Origin: JAAELZ01 sp965237995
Lineage (GTDB): Bacteria > Pseudomonadota > Gammaproteobacteria > Arenicellales > Poriferihabitantaceae
DNA length: 64,000 nt
Reading direction: 5' to 3'
NCBI GenBank assembly: GCA_965237995.1
Contig: CBDEGO010000002.1
Span: 1 to 64,000 of the forward strand
In this document: in pieces, positions 23,765 to 32,406 of the stretch
How the letters are laid out: the number at the start of each line of letters is the position of its first letter
Position numbering within the stretch: position 1 is the first letter of the stretch
Notes under the pieces: model-generated
What the model was told of the DNA's origin: nothing
Database searches by the model: none
What the model saw: only the letters and a program-made list of their open reading frames with translations
Translations under genes and position numbers: made by a program

Positions 23765-25279
23765 ATGAACTCTAATCATCATTCAGCACTATATGCAGTG
23801 TCAAATTCTGCGCAGCTTACAAAACTAAAAGTCATTACCGGCGCCGCATGCCTAGGCCTTGCCTTGGCGATTATCAGCCCCTCACTATTGGCCAAAACTG
23901 AGCCGGTTTCAAGTATAGTTGATGAAGTTAATGTGAATGACGGCTTTTCTAGCCTAGTAAAAGCCGTTAAACCCGCCGTGGTGAATATCTCAACCACCAG
24001 CAGACCAAAGGTGAGCAGTAAAAGCCCTCGCTATGGTAATCGTCAAAATGATGATCTAGATGAGTTTATGCGCCGCTTTTTTGGCGACCAATTTGGTCAA
24101 AATGGCCCCTCGCCAAGAACACGTGAGACACATGCATTAGGGTCAGGTTTTATCGTCTCCGAAGACGGTATCGTTGTAACTAATCAACATGTCATCGATG
24201 GTGCCGACGAAATTGAAGTTGTTTTTCAAGATGACAAGCGATACCCCGCAACGCTTAAAGGCTCAGACAAAAAAACTGATATTGCGGTGTTAAAAATTGA
24301 AACAGACCACCCACTTCCTTACACCAACTTTGGTGATTCAGACGAAGCTGAAATAGGAGATTGGGTGATGGCTATCGGTAACCCATTTGGTTTAGGTGGA
24401 ACGGTAACCGCCGGAATTATTTCCGCGCGAGGGCGTGATATTCGATCAGGTCCTTATGATGACTTCATACAAATTGATGCACCGATCAACAGGGGTAACT
24501 CTGGTGGCCCGCTATTCAATACCAAAGGAGAAGTCATTGGAGTGAACTCAGCGATTTACTCTCCGACCGGCGGTAGTGTGGGGATCGGTTTTTCCATCCC
24601 AGCTAATTTAGTACAAAATATTGTCAGCCAACTCAACGACGCTGGTGTGGTCGAACGTGGCTGGTTAGGCGTACATATTCAAACTGTTAGTGAAGATATC
24701 GCAAACAGTCTAGGTTTAGATGATGCCTATGGCGCGTTAATTGGCAGCGTACTTAAAGATAGTCCCGCAGAAAAAAGCGGTCTAGAAGCCGGTGACGTCA
24801 TCACTCACTATAACGACGAGCGCTTAGATGAAATGCGCGATCTACCACGTCTAGTAGCCAACTCCTTAGCGGGCGACAACGTTGAGCTAAGCGTATGGCG
24901 TAACGAAAAACAAATCAAAGTTGATGCGGTTATCGGGCATTCAGACCAACAACCTGATTCAACAGTTTCAGACGCGGCATCCATGGAAGAAAGCCTAGGC
25001 TTAGTATTTAGTGAACTTACTGACGAACTAAGAAAGAAATATAGTGTCAATACTAAAACAGAAGGCGTCATCATTACCGATATTGACCCTGATAGCGAAG
25101 CAGCGACACGCGGTGTACAAGTGGGCGATGTGGTAAAAAAGGTAGGTCGTACGCGAGTTGCCACCCCTTCTGAAGTAAACAAAGCGGTTGAAGCAGCAAT
25201 AAAAGATGAAAAAACATCCATCTTATTGTTGATTGAACGCGAGCGACAAATATTATTTGTTGCAGTACCTATTGCGTAG
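23765..25279 (+). CDS. degQ: DegQ/DegP-type periplasmic serine endoprotease
   Basis: From ATG 23765, preceded by CCGAGGTAA, the protein has 504 residues; an earlier in-frame start at 23714 lacks such a site. It has a long N-region followed by a hydrophobic segment ending SPSLLAKT, which is a signal peptide. The trypsin-like domain carries His in TNQHVIDGADE (about 142), Asp in KTDIAVLKIE (about 172) and Ser in NRGNSGGPLF (about 246). Two PDZ domains follow, the first at about 290-380 (RGWLGVHIQ), the second near 410-500. It degrades misfolded envelope proteins. A segment between the leader and protease domain is Ser/Arg-rich with RRFFGDQFGQ, as in DegP/DegQ loop LA. Degs-like proteins would have only one PDZ. 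Confidence 0.92.
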   Translation: MNSNHHSALYAVSNSAQLTKLKVITGAACLGLALAIISPSLLAKTEPVSSIVDEVNVNDGFSSLVKAVKPAVVNISTTSRPKVSSKSPRYGNRQNDDLDEFMRRFFGDQFGQNGPSPRTRETHALGSGFIVSEDGIVVTNQHVIDGADEIEVVFQDDKRYPATLKGSDKKTDIAVLKIETDHPLPYTNFGDSDEAEIGDWVMAIGNPFGLGGTVTAGIISARGRDIRSGPYDDFIQIDAPINRGNSGGPLFNTKGEVIGVNSAIYSPTGGSVGIGFSIPANLVQNIVSQLNDAGVVERGWLGVHIQTVSEDIANSLGLDDAYGALIGSVLKDSPAEKSGLEAGDVITHYNDERLDEMRDLPRLVANSLAGDNVELSVWRNEKQIKVDAVIGHSDQQPDSTVSDAASMEESLGLVFSELTDELRKKYSVNTKTEGVIITDIDPDSEAATRGVQVGDVVKKVGRTRVATPSEVNKAVEAAIKDEKTSILLLIERERQILFVAVPIA

Positions 25280-25479
25280 AGGTTACGCAAGACCAGCTGG
25301 TCAAGCTGCCATCGGCAGATTGATCGGTTAAAACACTTTGTTGTTTCCTCAATTTGCACAAGGACGTGCTTTTTTTCTAAAAACAAACAAATAATGGGGG
25401 CGGTCACGCGCCAGAATCAGATTGTCACTTAAAGCGCCCTGCTCTAAGCTAACGCCATTGAATAACTAAGCAACCCACA

Positions 25480-26367
25480 ATGGTCGAAAATAATACTGAG
25501 TATCATCTAGTCGAACAGCTTATCGAGCAATTAACCGAAGCTCATCATCATCGCGATATTGACTCGAACACCGATCTTGATTTGACAAACTTAAGCAATA
25601 CGTTTGGCTTAAGCCCTAACCAAATACAACGGATTTTTTCAAAATGGGCTGGCATTTCACCGAAACGATTTGGGCAATATTTAACGATACAATCGTTGCA
25701 AAGCCGGCTGAGCAACAATCCGTCTAATCTTGATCTCAGCGTAGATGCAGGATTATCAAGCGTGAGTTTAGTGCATGCGCATTTTGTGAATTTCTATTCT
25801 ATGACTCCATTAGAGTTTCGTAACGGTGGTCAACACTTACGCATTAGCAGCGGCTTTTATTTATGCCCATTCGGTTTGGCACATATTGCAAGTACCGACA
25901 AAGGCATATGTTGGTTAGCCTTTATCGATTCAGCGCAACAAGAAACATCTAGCCTCGAACTACGCGCTCAATGGCCGCAAGCTACCTACCAAGATGATGA
26001 AGGGAAACATCATCAAATCATTAAATCTCTATTTAGCAAAGATAAGAACCAACCGCTCTATTTACATATTAAAGGCACCAACTTTCAACTCAAAGTTTGG
26101 GAAGCGTTACTTAATGTGCCATTAGGTCAATGCGCCAGTTATAACAGCATCGCCCACGCCATTGGCCAACCAAGTGCATCACGTGCAGTTGGCAGTGCAA
26201 TTGGCAAAAACCCCGTCGCGTGGCTGATCCCTTGCCATCGTGTAATACGTGCAACAGGTGTCATTGGACAGTACCGTTGGGGGCATAACAGAAAGAAATC
26301 ATTACTGGGCTGGGAAGCGGCCAATGCTCAACAAAGGCCCGAACAACAGCCAGTTAGTTCTATTTAG
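25480..26367 (+). CDS. Ada-like AraC regulator fused to O6-methylguanine-DNA methyltransferase
   Basis: The 295-residue protein has two domains. Residues about 15-110 form an AraC-type DNA-binding region (LSNTFGLSPNQIQRIFSKWAGISPKRFGQYL, and VDAGLSSVSLVHAHFVNFYSMTPLEF). Residues about 205-285 form the methyltransferase with FQLKVWEALLNVPLGQCASYNSIA and the acceptor Cys in WLIPCHRVI (C252). It transfers methyl groups from O6-methylguanine to itself. The N-terminal zinc domain of Ada, which repairs phosphotriesters and triggers the adaptive response, is absent, so control of the AraC part must differ from E. coli Ada. It stands alone between degQ and cysE. Confidence 0.9.
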   Translation: MVENNTEYHLVEQLIEQLTEAHHHRDIDSNTDLDLTNLSNTFGLSPNQIQRIFSKWAGISPKRFGQYLTIQSLQSRLSNNPSNLDLSVDAGLSSVSLVHAHFVNFYSMTPLEFRNGGQHLRISSGFYLCPFGLAHIASTDKGICWLAFIDSAQQETSSLELRAQWPQATYQDDEGKHHQIIKSLFSKDKNQPLYLHIKGTNFQLKVWEALLNVPLGQCASYNSIAHAIGQPSASRAVGSAIGKNPVAWLIPCHRVIRATGVIGQYRWGHNRKKSLLGWEAANAQQRPEQQPVSSI

Positions 26368-26468
26368 GCAGATTAACCGCACCTTAAAATAGATCAAATT
26401 AGGTCTTTTATTGTGCAATAAAACAGCGTTAAACTACATGGCTTGCTGGCAAAACCAGCTTACCATCT

Positions 26469-27293
26469 ATGTCAAATTTAAACCGTATACACGCTGTTAG
26501 CGAAATCGACCCTATTTGGGAGCAGATTCGCGAAGAGGTCGAATATCAAGCCGACACTGAGCCACTGCTATCTAGTTTTTTGCACACCACTGTGCTTAAA
26601 CAAGATTCGCTCGAAGCCATGCTCAGTCTTCATCTTGCGCAAAAGTTAGAGTGTTCCAATTTTTCTGGCATTTCTTGGCGTGAGGTAATTAACGAAGCCT
26701 TTGAATCAGACTCCTATCTCGGCAAAGCGGTACGCGCCGATTTAAGGGCCTTTTGCGAGCGCGACCCCGCATGCGACCGCCTGTCCTTGCCACTACTTTA
26801 CTTAAAAGGCTTTCAGGGTTTGCAAGCCTCAAGAGTTGCTCACTGGCTATGGAATAACAACCATCGAGAGCTTGCCTTATATCTACAAAGCCGTATCAGC
26901 GAAGTGTTTGCGATGGACATTCACCCTGCCGCTAAAATCGGCAGAGGCATTTTAGTAGACCACGCCACCTCAGTGGTTATTGGAGAAACAGCGGTAGTCA
27001 GCGATAATGTTTCAATGCTGCACGAAGTTACACTCGGCGGTACAGGCAAAGACACGGGTGACCGACACCCTAAGGTAATGTGCGGCGTACTATTAGGCGC
27101 TGGCGCTAAAATTCTTGGTAATGTCACCATTGGTCAAGGTGCAAAAATTGGAGCGGGAAGCGTCGTGTTAACAGATGTACCCGCCCATCAAACCTTTGCT
27201 GGCATTCCGGCTCAAGCGGTCGGGCATTCTAAGGGGATAGAAGCCGCCTATGATATGGACCACTCTCTTTGCTGCGACGAAGACATCGACTAA
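26469..27293 (+). CDS. cysE: Serine O-acetyltransferase
   Basis: The 274-residue protein has the N-terminal helical SAT domain with IWEQIREEVEYQADTEPLLSSFL, then a left-handed beta helix of hexapeptide repeats carrying DIHPAAKIGRGILVDHATSVVIGETAVV and GGTGKDTGDRHPKV, the hallmark of CysE. The C-terminal tail (YDMDHSLCCDEDID) would normally bind the cysteine synthase CysK; here the final residue is Asp, not the usual Ile, so complex formation cannot be assumed. It makes O-acetylserine, the carbon backbone for cysteine. The neighbours are not cysteine genes. Confidence 0.95.
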   Translation: MSNLNRIHAVSEIDPIWEQIREEVEYQADTEPLLSSFLHTTVLKQDSLEAMLSLHLAQKLECSNFSGISWREVINEAFESDSYLGKAVRADLRAFCERDPACDRLSLPLLYLKGFQGLQASRVAHWLWNNNHRELALYLQSRISEVFAMDIHPAAKIGRGILVDHATSVVIGETAVVSDNVSMLHEVTLGGTGKDTGDRHPKVMCGVLLGAGAKILGNVTIGQGAKIGAGSVVLTDVPAHQTFAGIPAQAVGHSKGIEAAYDMDHSLCCDEDID

Positions 27294-27317
27294 AAGCGCC
27301 TTCTCGTCGCTTTCTTT
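27293..27317 (+). terminator. Possible weak terminator after cysE
   Basis: AAAGCG (27293-27298) and CGCTTT (27308-27313) pair around a 9-base loop, and the stretch ends CTTT. The stem is short, so termination would be partial, and the SDR gene could be read through. Confidence 0.35.
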
Positions 27318-27329
27318 AACTCACTCATT

Positions 27330-28007
27330 ATGCAAAATATTCTAGTCACTGGGGCTAATCGTGGCATTGGCCTTGAGTTTGTTAAACAATATTTAGCAGC
27401 GGGAAGCGCTGTATGGGCGTGCTACCGACAAAATAAAGGCGAATTAGAAAACATTAGCAATACCAACTTACATCTACTACGTTGGGATGTTAGCCAGCCA
27501 TTATTAAGCTCTGAACGAGAAAAACTGCCCTCCAAATTACACCTATTAATCAATAATGCTGGTGTTTATGGCGATAAAGGCGATGGCCAAAGCATACTAA
27601 ATATTAATGCCGCACAAATGAGCAGCGTGTTTGCTGCTAATGCAATCGGCCCGGTCAATACAGTGCAGGCGTTGTTGCAACAGCTAAAAAATGGCGAAGC
27701 CACCATCGCCAACATGAGTTCAAAAATGGGCTCATCTGCTGATAATTCCAGTGGTGGCGCATACGCTTATCGCGCTTCCAAAGCGGCCCTTTGCACTATT
27801 ACTAAATCCATGGCGGTAGACCTTGCACCATTTAACATTCAGACTATCGCGCTGCACCCCGGATGGGTACAAACCGACATGACTAACCACACCGGTTTAC
27901 TTGACACACCTACAAGCGCGAGTGGGCTAATAGAAGTTATTTCAAATATAAAACAATATAATAGCGGCGCTTTTGTAGCCTATGATGGCCAACAGGTACC
28001 CTATTAA
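27330..28007 (+). CDS. Short-chain dehydrogenase/reductase (C-factor-like)
   Basis: The 225-residue Rossmann protein has TGANRGIGLEFVKQYL at residues 7-22 for NAD(P), LINNAGVYG for the adenine pocket, a Ser in ANMSSKMGS and the Tyr-x-x-x-Lys pair in AYRASKAAL. This is the layout of SDR oxidoreductases of the C-factor/carbonyl reductase type. The substrate is not evident from sequence. It begins 36 bases after cysE and could be co-transcribed with it; a weak hairpin lies between. Length is normal. Confidence 0.88.
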   Translation: MQNILVTGANRGIGLEFVKQYLAAGSAVWACYRQNKGELENISNTNLHLLRWDVSQPLLSSEREKLPSKLHLLINNAGVYGDKGDGQSILNINAAQMSSVFAANAIGPVNTVQALLQQLKNGEATIANMSSKMGSSADNSSGGAYAYRASKAALCTITKSMAVDLAPFNIQTIALHPGWVQTDMTNHTGLLDTPTSASGLIEVISNIKQYNSGAFVAYDGQQVPY

Positions 28008-28049
28008 ACCCCTTTAAATATAAATACATTCAAACAATAAATATAAACC

Positions 28050-28433
28050 ATGAATATTGAAAAAGTTGTCTTTGCATTTTTTACCATCTTTGCGCTCACC
28101 CTAAACTTCGGTTTTTTTCTGGGCGACGCAACGGACCCAGTGCAACATAACCGCTATGCATTATTTGCCGCGGTGATTGTAGGTATTATTGCTACCATCT
28201 TGAAAATTGGTCATCGCACACATGTCGATGCGGTGCTACTGGCTACCAGCTTGGTCGCCAACTTACAGTTAGTAGGCTCTGCATTGGTGTGGGGCTGGGT
28301 AGTGTACGGTTTAGGCATCGAAATGAACCCGCACTATATGTCTATGATCGTTTCTTTAGCGGGAGGAGCTTTATTGGCTAACGCCATTTCTGTCATCATA
28401 TTGCTTATTGAAACCAGTATGCAGCGACTCTAG
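28050..28433 (+). CDS. Small membrane protein (DUF6394-like), paired with a K+ channel
   Basis: The 127-residue protein has four hydrophobic segments: residues about 5-25, 37-53, 60-85 and 95-122. It resembles the small DUF6394 proteins that occur beside TrkA-domain potassium channels. No enzyme motif is seen. The gene lies 33 bases upstream of the channel gene on the same strand, and the pair looks like an operon. A role as an accessory subunit or regulator of the channel is inferred from position only. Confidence 0.7.
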   Translation: MNIEKVVFAFFTIFALTLNFGFFLGDATDPVQHNRYALFAAVIVGIIATILKIGHRTHVDAVLLATSLVANLQLVGSALVWGWVVYGLGIEMNPHYMSMIVSLAGGALLANAISVIILLIETSMQRL

Positions 28434-28466
28434 TATATCTAAACCTCGCACACTGTTGCCGCAGTC

Positions 28467-30203
28467 ATGCAAAACGTAATTTCATTGGTGTTTAGGCGCC
28501 TGCGTGCGCCTTTGGTTGCCTTGATTTCGGTTTACGCAATCTCGATGTTTGTGTTCACCTTTATCCCAGGTATAGATGACCAGGGGCGACCATGGAAAAT
28601 GAGTTTCTTCCATGCGTTTTACTTCGTTAGTTTTATGGGGTCAACCATTGGCTTCGGTGAAATACCCTACCCCTTTACAGATGCACAGCGCATGTGGACC
28701 AGCGTCACCATCTATGCCAGCGTTATCGCTTGGTTATACGCGATTGGTACCATGTTATCGCTCATTCAAAGCCAAGGGTTTTCTCAAGCCCTAAGTAACT
28801 CTCGGTTTCGCCGCAAAATAAAACGTTTACGCGACCCGTTTTATATAGTCTGTGGATTTGGCGATACGGGTGAATCCTTGGTCAATACTCTACAACATGC
28901 GAATCGCCAAACGGTTGTTATCGATAATACTCAAAGCCGAGTTGAACATATTGAACTGCAAGACTGGCAATTAAGTGTTCCGGGTTTAGTAGCCAATGCC
29001 GAAGAAGCCAATAGTTTAAAAGAAGCGGGTATTTTAAAGCCCAACTGTAAAGGGGTCATTGCAGTCACGCACAACGACAATATCAATTTACAAATCGCCA
29101 TATCAGCAAAAATTCTTGAACCGAACATGAAAGTTATTTGCCGCGCAGAAACTATCGATGCGGCAAATAATATGAATTCCTTCGGCACCGATTTAGTTGT
29201 TAACCCCTATGAAACCTACGCTGAAGACTTTGTGATGGCAATGGATAATCCGAGTATGTATTTGCTCGAGCGCTGGATTACCGCACCCAAAGACACGGCC
29301 ATGACCGAACCTGTTTTCCCGCCTCGCGGGCACTGGATATTATGCGGCTATGGTCGCTTTGGCAAAGCCATATATAAACGCCTACTAGAACGTGGCAACC
29401 CGGTAACCATCGTTGAAGAAAAGCCTGAGTGGACTCACCCGCCAGAGCACAGTATTGTCGGCCGCGGTACCGAAGCGGTTACGCTAGAAGAAGCGAAAAT
29501 AAAGCGCGCGGTTGGCATCGTCGCCGGTACTAATAGCGACGTAAACAACTTATCAATTTTGCTAACCGCCAATCAATTGAACAATAAGGTGTTTAGCATT
29601 TTGCGCCAAGAGCTTGCCATTAATGCAAATGTAGCTCAGGCTATTAAGCCCAACATGTTAATGGACCACAGCCGAATTATCGCAAGCAGAATTTTAGAAA
29701 ACTTGACCACACCATTAACCGGTCACTTTTTACGTCTAGCGCGAGACGAAAAACCCGAATGGGCGCGCATTTTAATAAGTAGAATCGCAGGGCTTATCGA
29801 CGATTCCGTCCCTGAAACATGGGTGCTAAGCATACGCAAAGATAAAACCCCTGCTGTTTGGGAACAGCTACGCGACTTTCAAGATGTATTAGTTGGCGAC
29901 TTAATGCGTAGCACACGCGATCACACAAAATCTTTGCCCTGCATTCCATTATTATTGCAAAGAAAGCGTCAACTCATGCTCTTGCCTGATGAAGGTACGC
30001 CTCTTAAGTTTGGTGACCGTATCTTATTTTGCGGTAAAGAACGTGCGCGCAATAGAATGAATCTAATCGCGTCGACAAAACAGAAGTTACATTATAGCCA
30101 AACAGGGCAGGAAATTTCGGATGGCTGGCTTTGGAATACGTTATTCAACCGCGAACAACTTAAAGAGACGAATAACGCAAATAATAGTGGGAACAGTAGT
30201 TAA
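28467..30203 (+). CDS. Two-helix potassium channel with twin TrkA-N (RCK) domains
   Basis: The 578-residue protein has two N-terminal membrane helices around a pore loop with the filter TIGFGE (about 55-60) instead of the usual TVGYGD. A first RCK/TrkA-N domain follows with YIVCGFGDTGESLVNTL, then a second with WILCGYGRFGKAIYKRLLERG. A C-terminal segment near 480-545 looks like a TrkA-C ligand domain. The nucleotide-binding Gly motifs suggest gating by NAD(H) or ATP. It is an inner-membrane K+ channel or related cation channel. The upstream small membrane gene is probably co-transcribed. Convergent engB follows after 20 bases. Confidence 0.85.
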   Translation: MQNVISLVFRRLRAPLVALISVYAISMFVFTFIPGIDDQGRPWKMSFFHAFYFVSFMGSTIGFGEIPYPFTDAQRMWTSVTIYASVIAWLYAIGTMLSLIQSQGFSQALSNSRFRRKIKRLRDPFYIVCGFGDTGESLVNTLQHANRQTVVIDNTQSRVEHIELQDWQLSVPGLVANAEEANSLKEAGILKPNCKGVIAVTHNDNINLQIAISAKILEPNMKVICRAETIDAANNMNSFGTDLVVNPYETYAEDFVMAMDNPSMYLLERWITAPKDTAMTEPVFPPRGHWILCGYGRFGKAIYKRLLERGNPVTIVEEKPEWTHPPEHSIVGRGTEAVTLEEAKIKRAVGIVAGTNSDVNNLSILLTANQLNNKVFSILRQELAINANVAQAIKPNMLMDHSRIIASRILENLTTPLTGHFLRLARDEKPEWARILISRIAGLIDDSVPETWVLSIRKDKTPAVWEQLRDFQDVLVGDLMRSTRDHTKSLPCIPLLLQRKRQLMLLPDEGTPLKFGDRILFCGKERARNRMNLIASTKQKLHYSQTGQEISDGWLWNTLFNREQLKETNNANNSGNSS

Positions 30204-30223
30204 GAACGATACGCCTAACTAAA

Positions 30224-30832
30224 CTAAGCGCTTAATAGCAACTCACTCAACTGGTCACGCGCTTCATCTACTCCTGTTCCTTTGCTTGCGGAAAACAACT
30301 GGATCGTACAGTCAAACGCGCCGAGCCATTCTTTTTGCACATCCAGTAACACCGCTTTGGCCTTGCCCCTGCTTAGCTTATCGGCTTTAGTCAGTAGTAT
30401 ATGCACGGGCAATTGCAATTCATCTGCCCAAGCCATCATTTGTTGATCAAGCGCAGTAAATGGCCTGCGGATATCCATTGGAATAATCAATGCCTTTAAT
30501 GACTGACGATTTGATAAATACTCCGTTATAAATGCCTGCCAACGGTTACGCACCGCGATAGGTGTTTTCGCAAAGCCATAGCCCGGCAAGTCTACAAACC
30601 GTATTTGTTCTGCCAGTTGAAAAAATACGACATGTTGCGTACGACCAGGAGTTTTACTGGTGCGAGCAAGCCCACGCCGATTAGTTATTTTGTTGATAGC
30701 ACTAGACTTTCCAACATTAGAGCGCCCTACAAATGCCACTTCTGCCCCTTCATCCTGCACCCAATCCTTCGCCTTTTCAGCACTCAGTATAAATTCGGCA
30801 TTTGAAAAATTAATTTGCAATTTATTGCTCAA
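30224..30832 (-). CDS. engB: Ribosome biogenesis GTP-binding protein EngB/YsxC
   Basis: The 202-residue GTPase has all G motifs: GRSNVGKSSAINKIT (G1), the threonine region GRTQHV (G2), VDLPGYGFAK (G3), LLTKADKL (G4) and SASKGTG (G5). The family is essential for large ribosomal subunit assembly. It is divergent from the cytochrome c4 gene, an arrangement also known from Pseudomonas-type genomes, with a 188-base gap that has a small hairpin (30872-30888). The start follows the usual N-terminus with FSNAEFILSAEKAKDWVQDEG. Confidence 0.95.
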   Translation of the reverse strand: MSNKLQINFSNAEFILSAEKAKDWVQDEGAEVAFVGRSNVGKSSAINKITNRRGLARTSKTPGRTQHVVFFQLAEQIRFVDLPGYGFAKTPIAVRNRWQAFITEYLSNRQSLKALIIPMDIRRPFTALDQQMMAWADELQLPVHILLTKADKLSRGKAKAVLLDVQKEWLGAFDCTIQLFSASKGTGVDEARDQLSELLLSA

Positions 30833-31020
30833 TGAAATGTTAAAATATGGGGCTGATTTTTAGTCGCTGATGCAAAGGGGTTCTTTGCCTCAGCAAAATA
30901 ACCTTAAAACAGAGTTTACGCAGTCTAAAATGCCAGACGCAGTGTGGGCGATTATACAGATTTAGCGCTTCATCACTTGCTAGTAATCTCGAGAACTGTT
31001 TAATTTTTTGGAGCTTCCTA

Positions 31021-31659
31021 ATGCGATCGATCCCCTCTTTACTGAACTTAGCCACCCTAGGTTTAGCCATTATCTTATCAAACCAAGCAATCGCAAGTGA
31101 AACCACTGCGGGTGGCAACGCTGAAGCTGGCAAAGCCCTTTCGTCTAGCTGTGTAGCTTGCCACGGACCAGATGGTAATAGCCCTGCGCCTACCTTCCCA
31201 AAAATTGCCGGTCAAGTTCCTGGGTACATAGCCGCCCAATTGAAAGCGTTTCAAGACAGCGAAAATCTATCTCGTAATAATGCAGTCATGATGGGCATGG
31301 TTGGTTCTTTATCTGAACAAGACATGCTGGATTTAGATGCCTACTACGCTAGTCAAGAGCCAACAGGCGGCTCCATCGACGAGTCACAAAAACAAGCTGC
31401 CTTAGCGGGAGAGGAAATATACCGCGCTGGTATTGCAGAATTCTCTGTAACCGCATGTATGGCCTGCCACGGACCAGATGGTAAAGGCGTAGCGCCTAAT
31501 TTCCCGCGTTTAGCAGGACAACATGCAACTTATATCGAAGCACAACTTAATGCATTTAAAAACGGTGATCGCAAAGACAACATCATGACGTCAATCGCTT
31601 TTCCATTAAGTGCGGAGCAAATCAATCAGTTGGCTCTTTATATATCTGCATTGAAGTAA
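31021..31659 (+). CDS. Cytochrome c4 (di-haem)
   Basis: The 212-residue protein has a signal peptide ending IILSNQAIA-SE, then two haem c domains. Each has a CxxCH site: SCVACHGPDGNSPAPTFPKIAGQ and ACMACHGPDGKGVAPNFPRLAGQ, with distal Met expected in MMGMVG and IMTSIAFPL. The duplicated domains with identical GPDG and PK/RxAGQ segments are the mark of cytochrome c4. It carries electrons in the periplasm to terminal oxidases. It is divergent from engB and precedes the pilin cluster with a 258-base gap, so it is transcribed alone. Confidence 0.93.
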   Translation: MRSIPSLLNLATLGLAIILSNQAIASETTAGGNAEAGKALSSSCVACHGPDGNSPAPTFPKIAGQVPGYIAAQLKAFQDSENLSRNNAVMMGMVGSLSEQDMLDLDAYYASQEPTGGSIDESQKQAALAGEEIYRAGIAEFSVTACMACHGPDGKGVAPNFPRLAGQHATYIEAQLNAFKNGDRKDNIMTSIAFPLSAEQINQLALYISALK

Positions 31660-31917
31660 TTGTAGCTAAAAGTTGCGTAAATAGAGGACACAAGAATTTA
31701 GACTATGACAACACCATTAGGTCAGAGAAGACACAAGTTGTTGTGGACGCATTTATTCTAAGAAATTGTTTTACGACGAATGGAGCAATATTTAAATAGG
31801 TAAACCTAGTGGCTGGCCAACAAAATTTACCTATCCCTATTCTCTTACAAATTTTAAAACTTTCATTGGTTGCAAGGAATGCTCGGGGCTGTGCTGTAGG
31901 CTTTAACCCATGCACTC
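31660..31917. other. Gap upstream of the pilin operon
   Basis: This stretch must hold the pilV operon promoter. No clear sigma-54 (GG-N10-GC) or sigma-70 site and no RNA gene was recognised by eye. FimT/FimU-type pseudopilin genes, which often precede pilV, are not here. Confidence 0.3.
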
Positions 31918-32394
31918 ATGTTACAGCAATCTAAAGCTCAACAAGGCTATCTCTTATTAGAGGTATTAGTCACTGTAGGCATTCTCGCAGTCGGGTTGTT
32001 AGGCGTAGCCGCAATGCAAGTCACCTCTTTGAAAAGTGGTATTAGTGCGATGCAACGTGGAGAAGCTGCGATTTTGCTTTCCTCGATGACCGAGAAGATG
32101 CGCGCCAACACTAGAGGAGTCTATAATGGCGATTACAACAACCTTACCATCGGCACACCGCAAACTACGGCTATTACTACGGCTTTACAACGTGCACAAA
32201 ACGATATGGATACTTGGCAACAAGAGATCAATGTTGTTTTCAGTGGTTCTAATGCCGCTAAGGGCACCGTTGAATGTCCAACACAATTTAATTGCATCGT
32301 AAAAATAGAGTGGTTCGACCCTAGAATAGAATCTGACCTACAGACAGATTTGTCTACAAAGCAATATCAGCATATCGCTAGCGTCGTGTTCTAA
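31918..32394 (+). CDS. pilV: Type IV pilus minor pilin PilV
   Basis: The 158-residue protein has a class III prepilin leader: a short basic leader to QQG, then YLLLEVLVTVGILAVGLLGVAAMQ, cleaved by PilD after the Gly with a conserved Glu at position 5. The rest is a small globular domain with two Cys near the end (VECPTQFNC). SMTEKMRANTRGVYNGDY is typical of PilV. It is first of five genes (pilV-W-X-Y1-E). With the others it primes pilus assembly in the inner membrane. The gap to pilW is 12 bases. Confidence 0.9.
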   Translation: MLQQSKAQQGYLLLEVLVTVGILAVGLLGVAAMQVTSLKSGISAMQRGEAAILLSSMTEKMRANTRGVYNGDYNNLTIGTPQTTAITTALQRAQNDMDTWQQEINVVFSGSNAAKGTVECPTQFNCIVKIEWFDPRIESDLQTDLSTKQYQHIASVVF

Positions 32395-32406
32395 TATTGA
32401 TAGCGT

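Noticed and set aside
25290..25305. Palindrome GACCAGCTGGTC after degQ as a terminator
   Set aside because: It has no loop space and no T tract; possibly a binding site, but without support.
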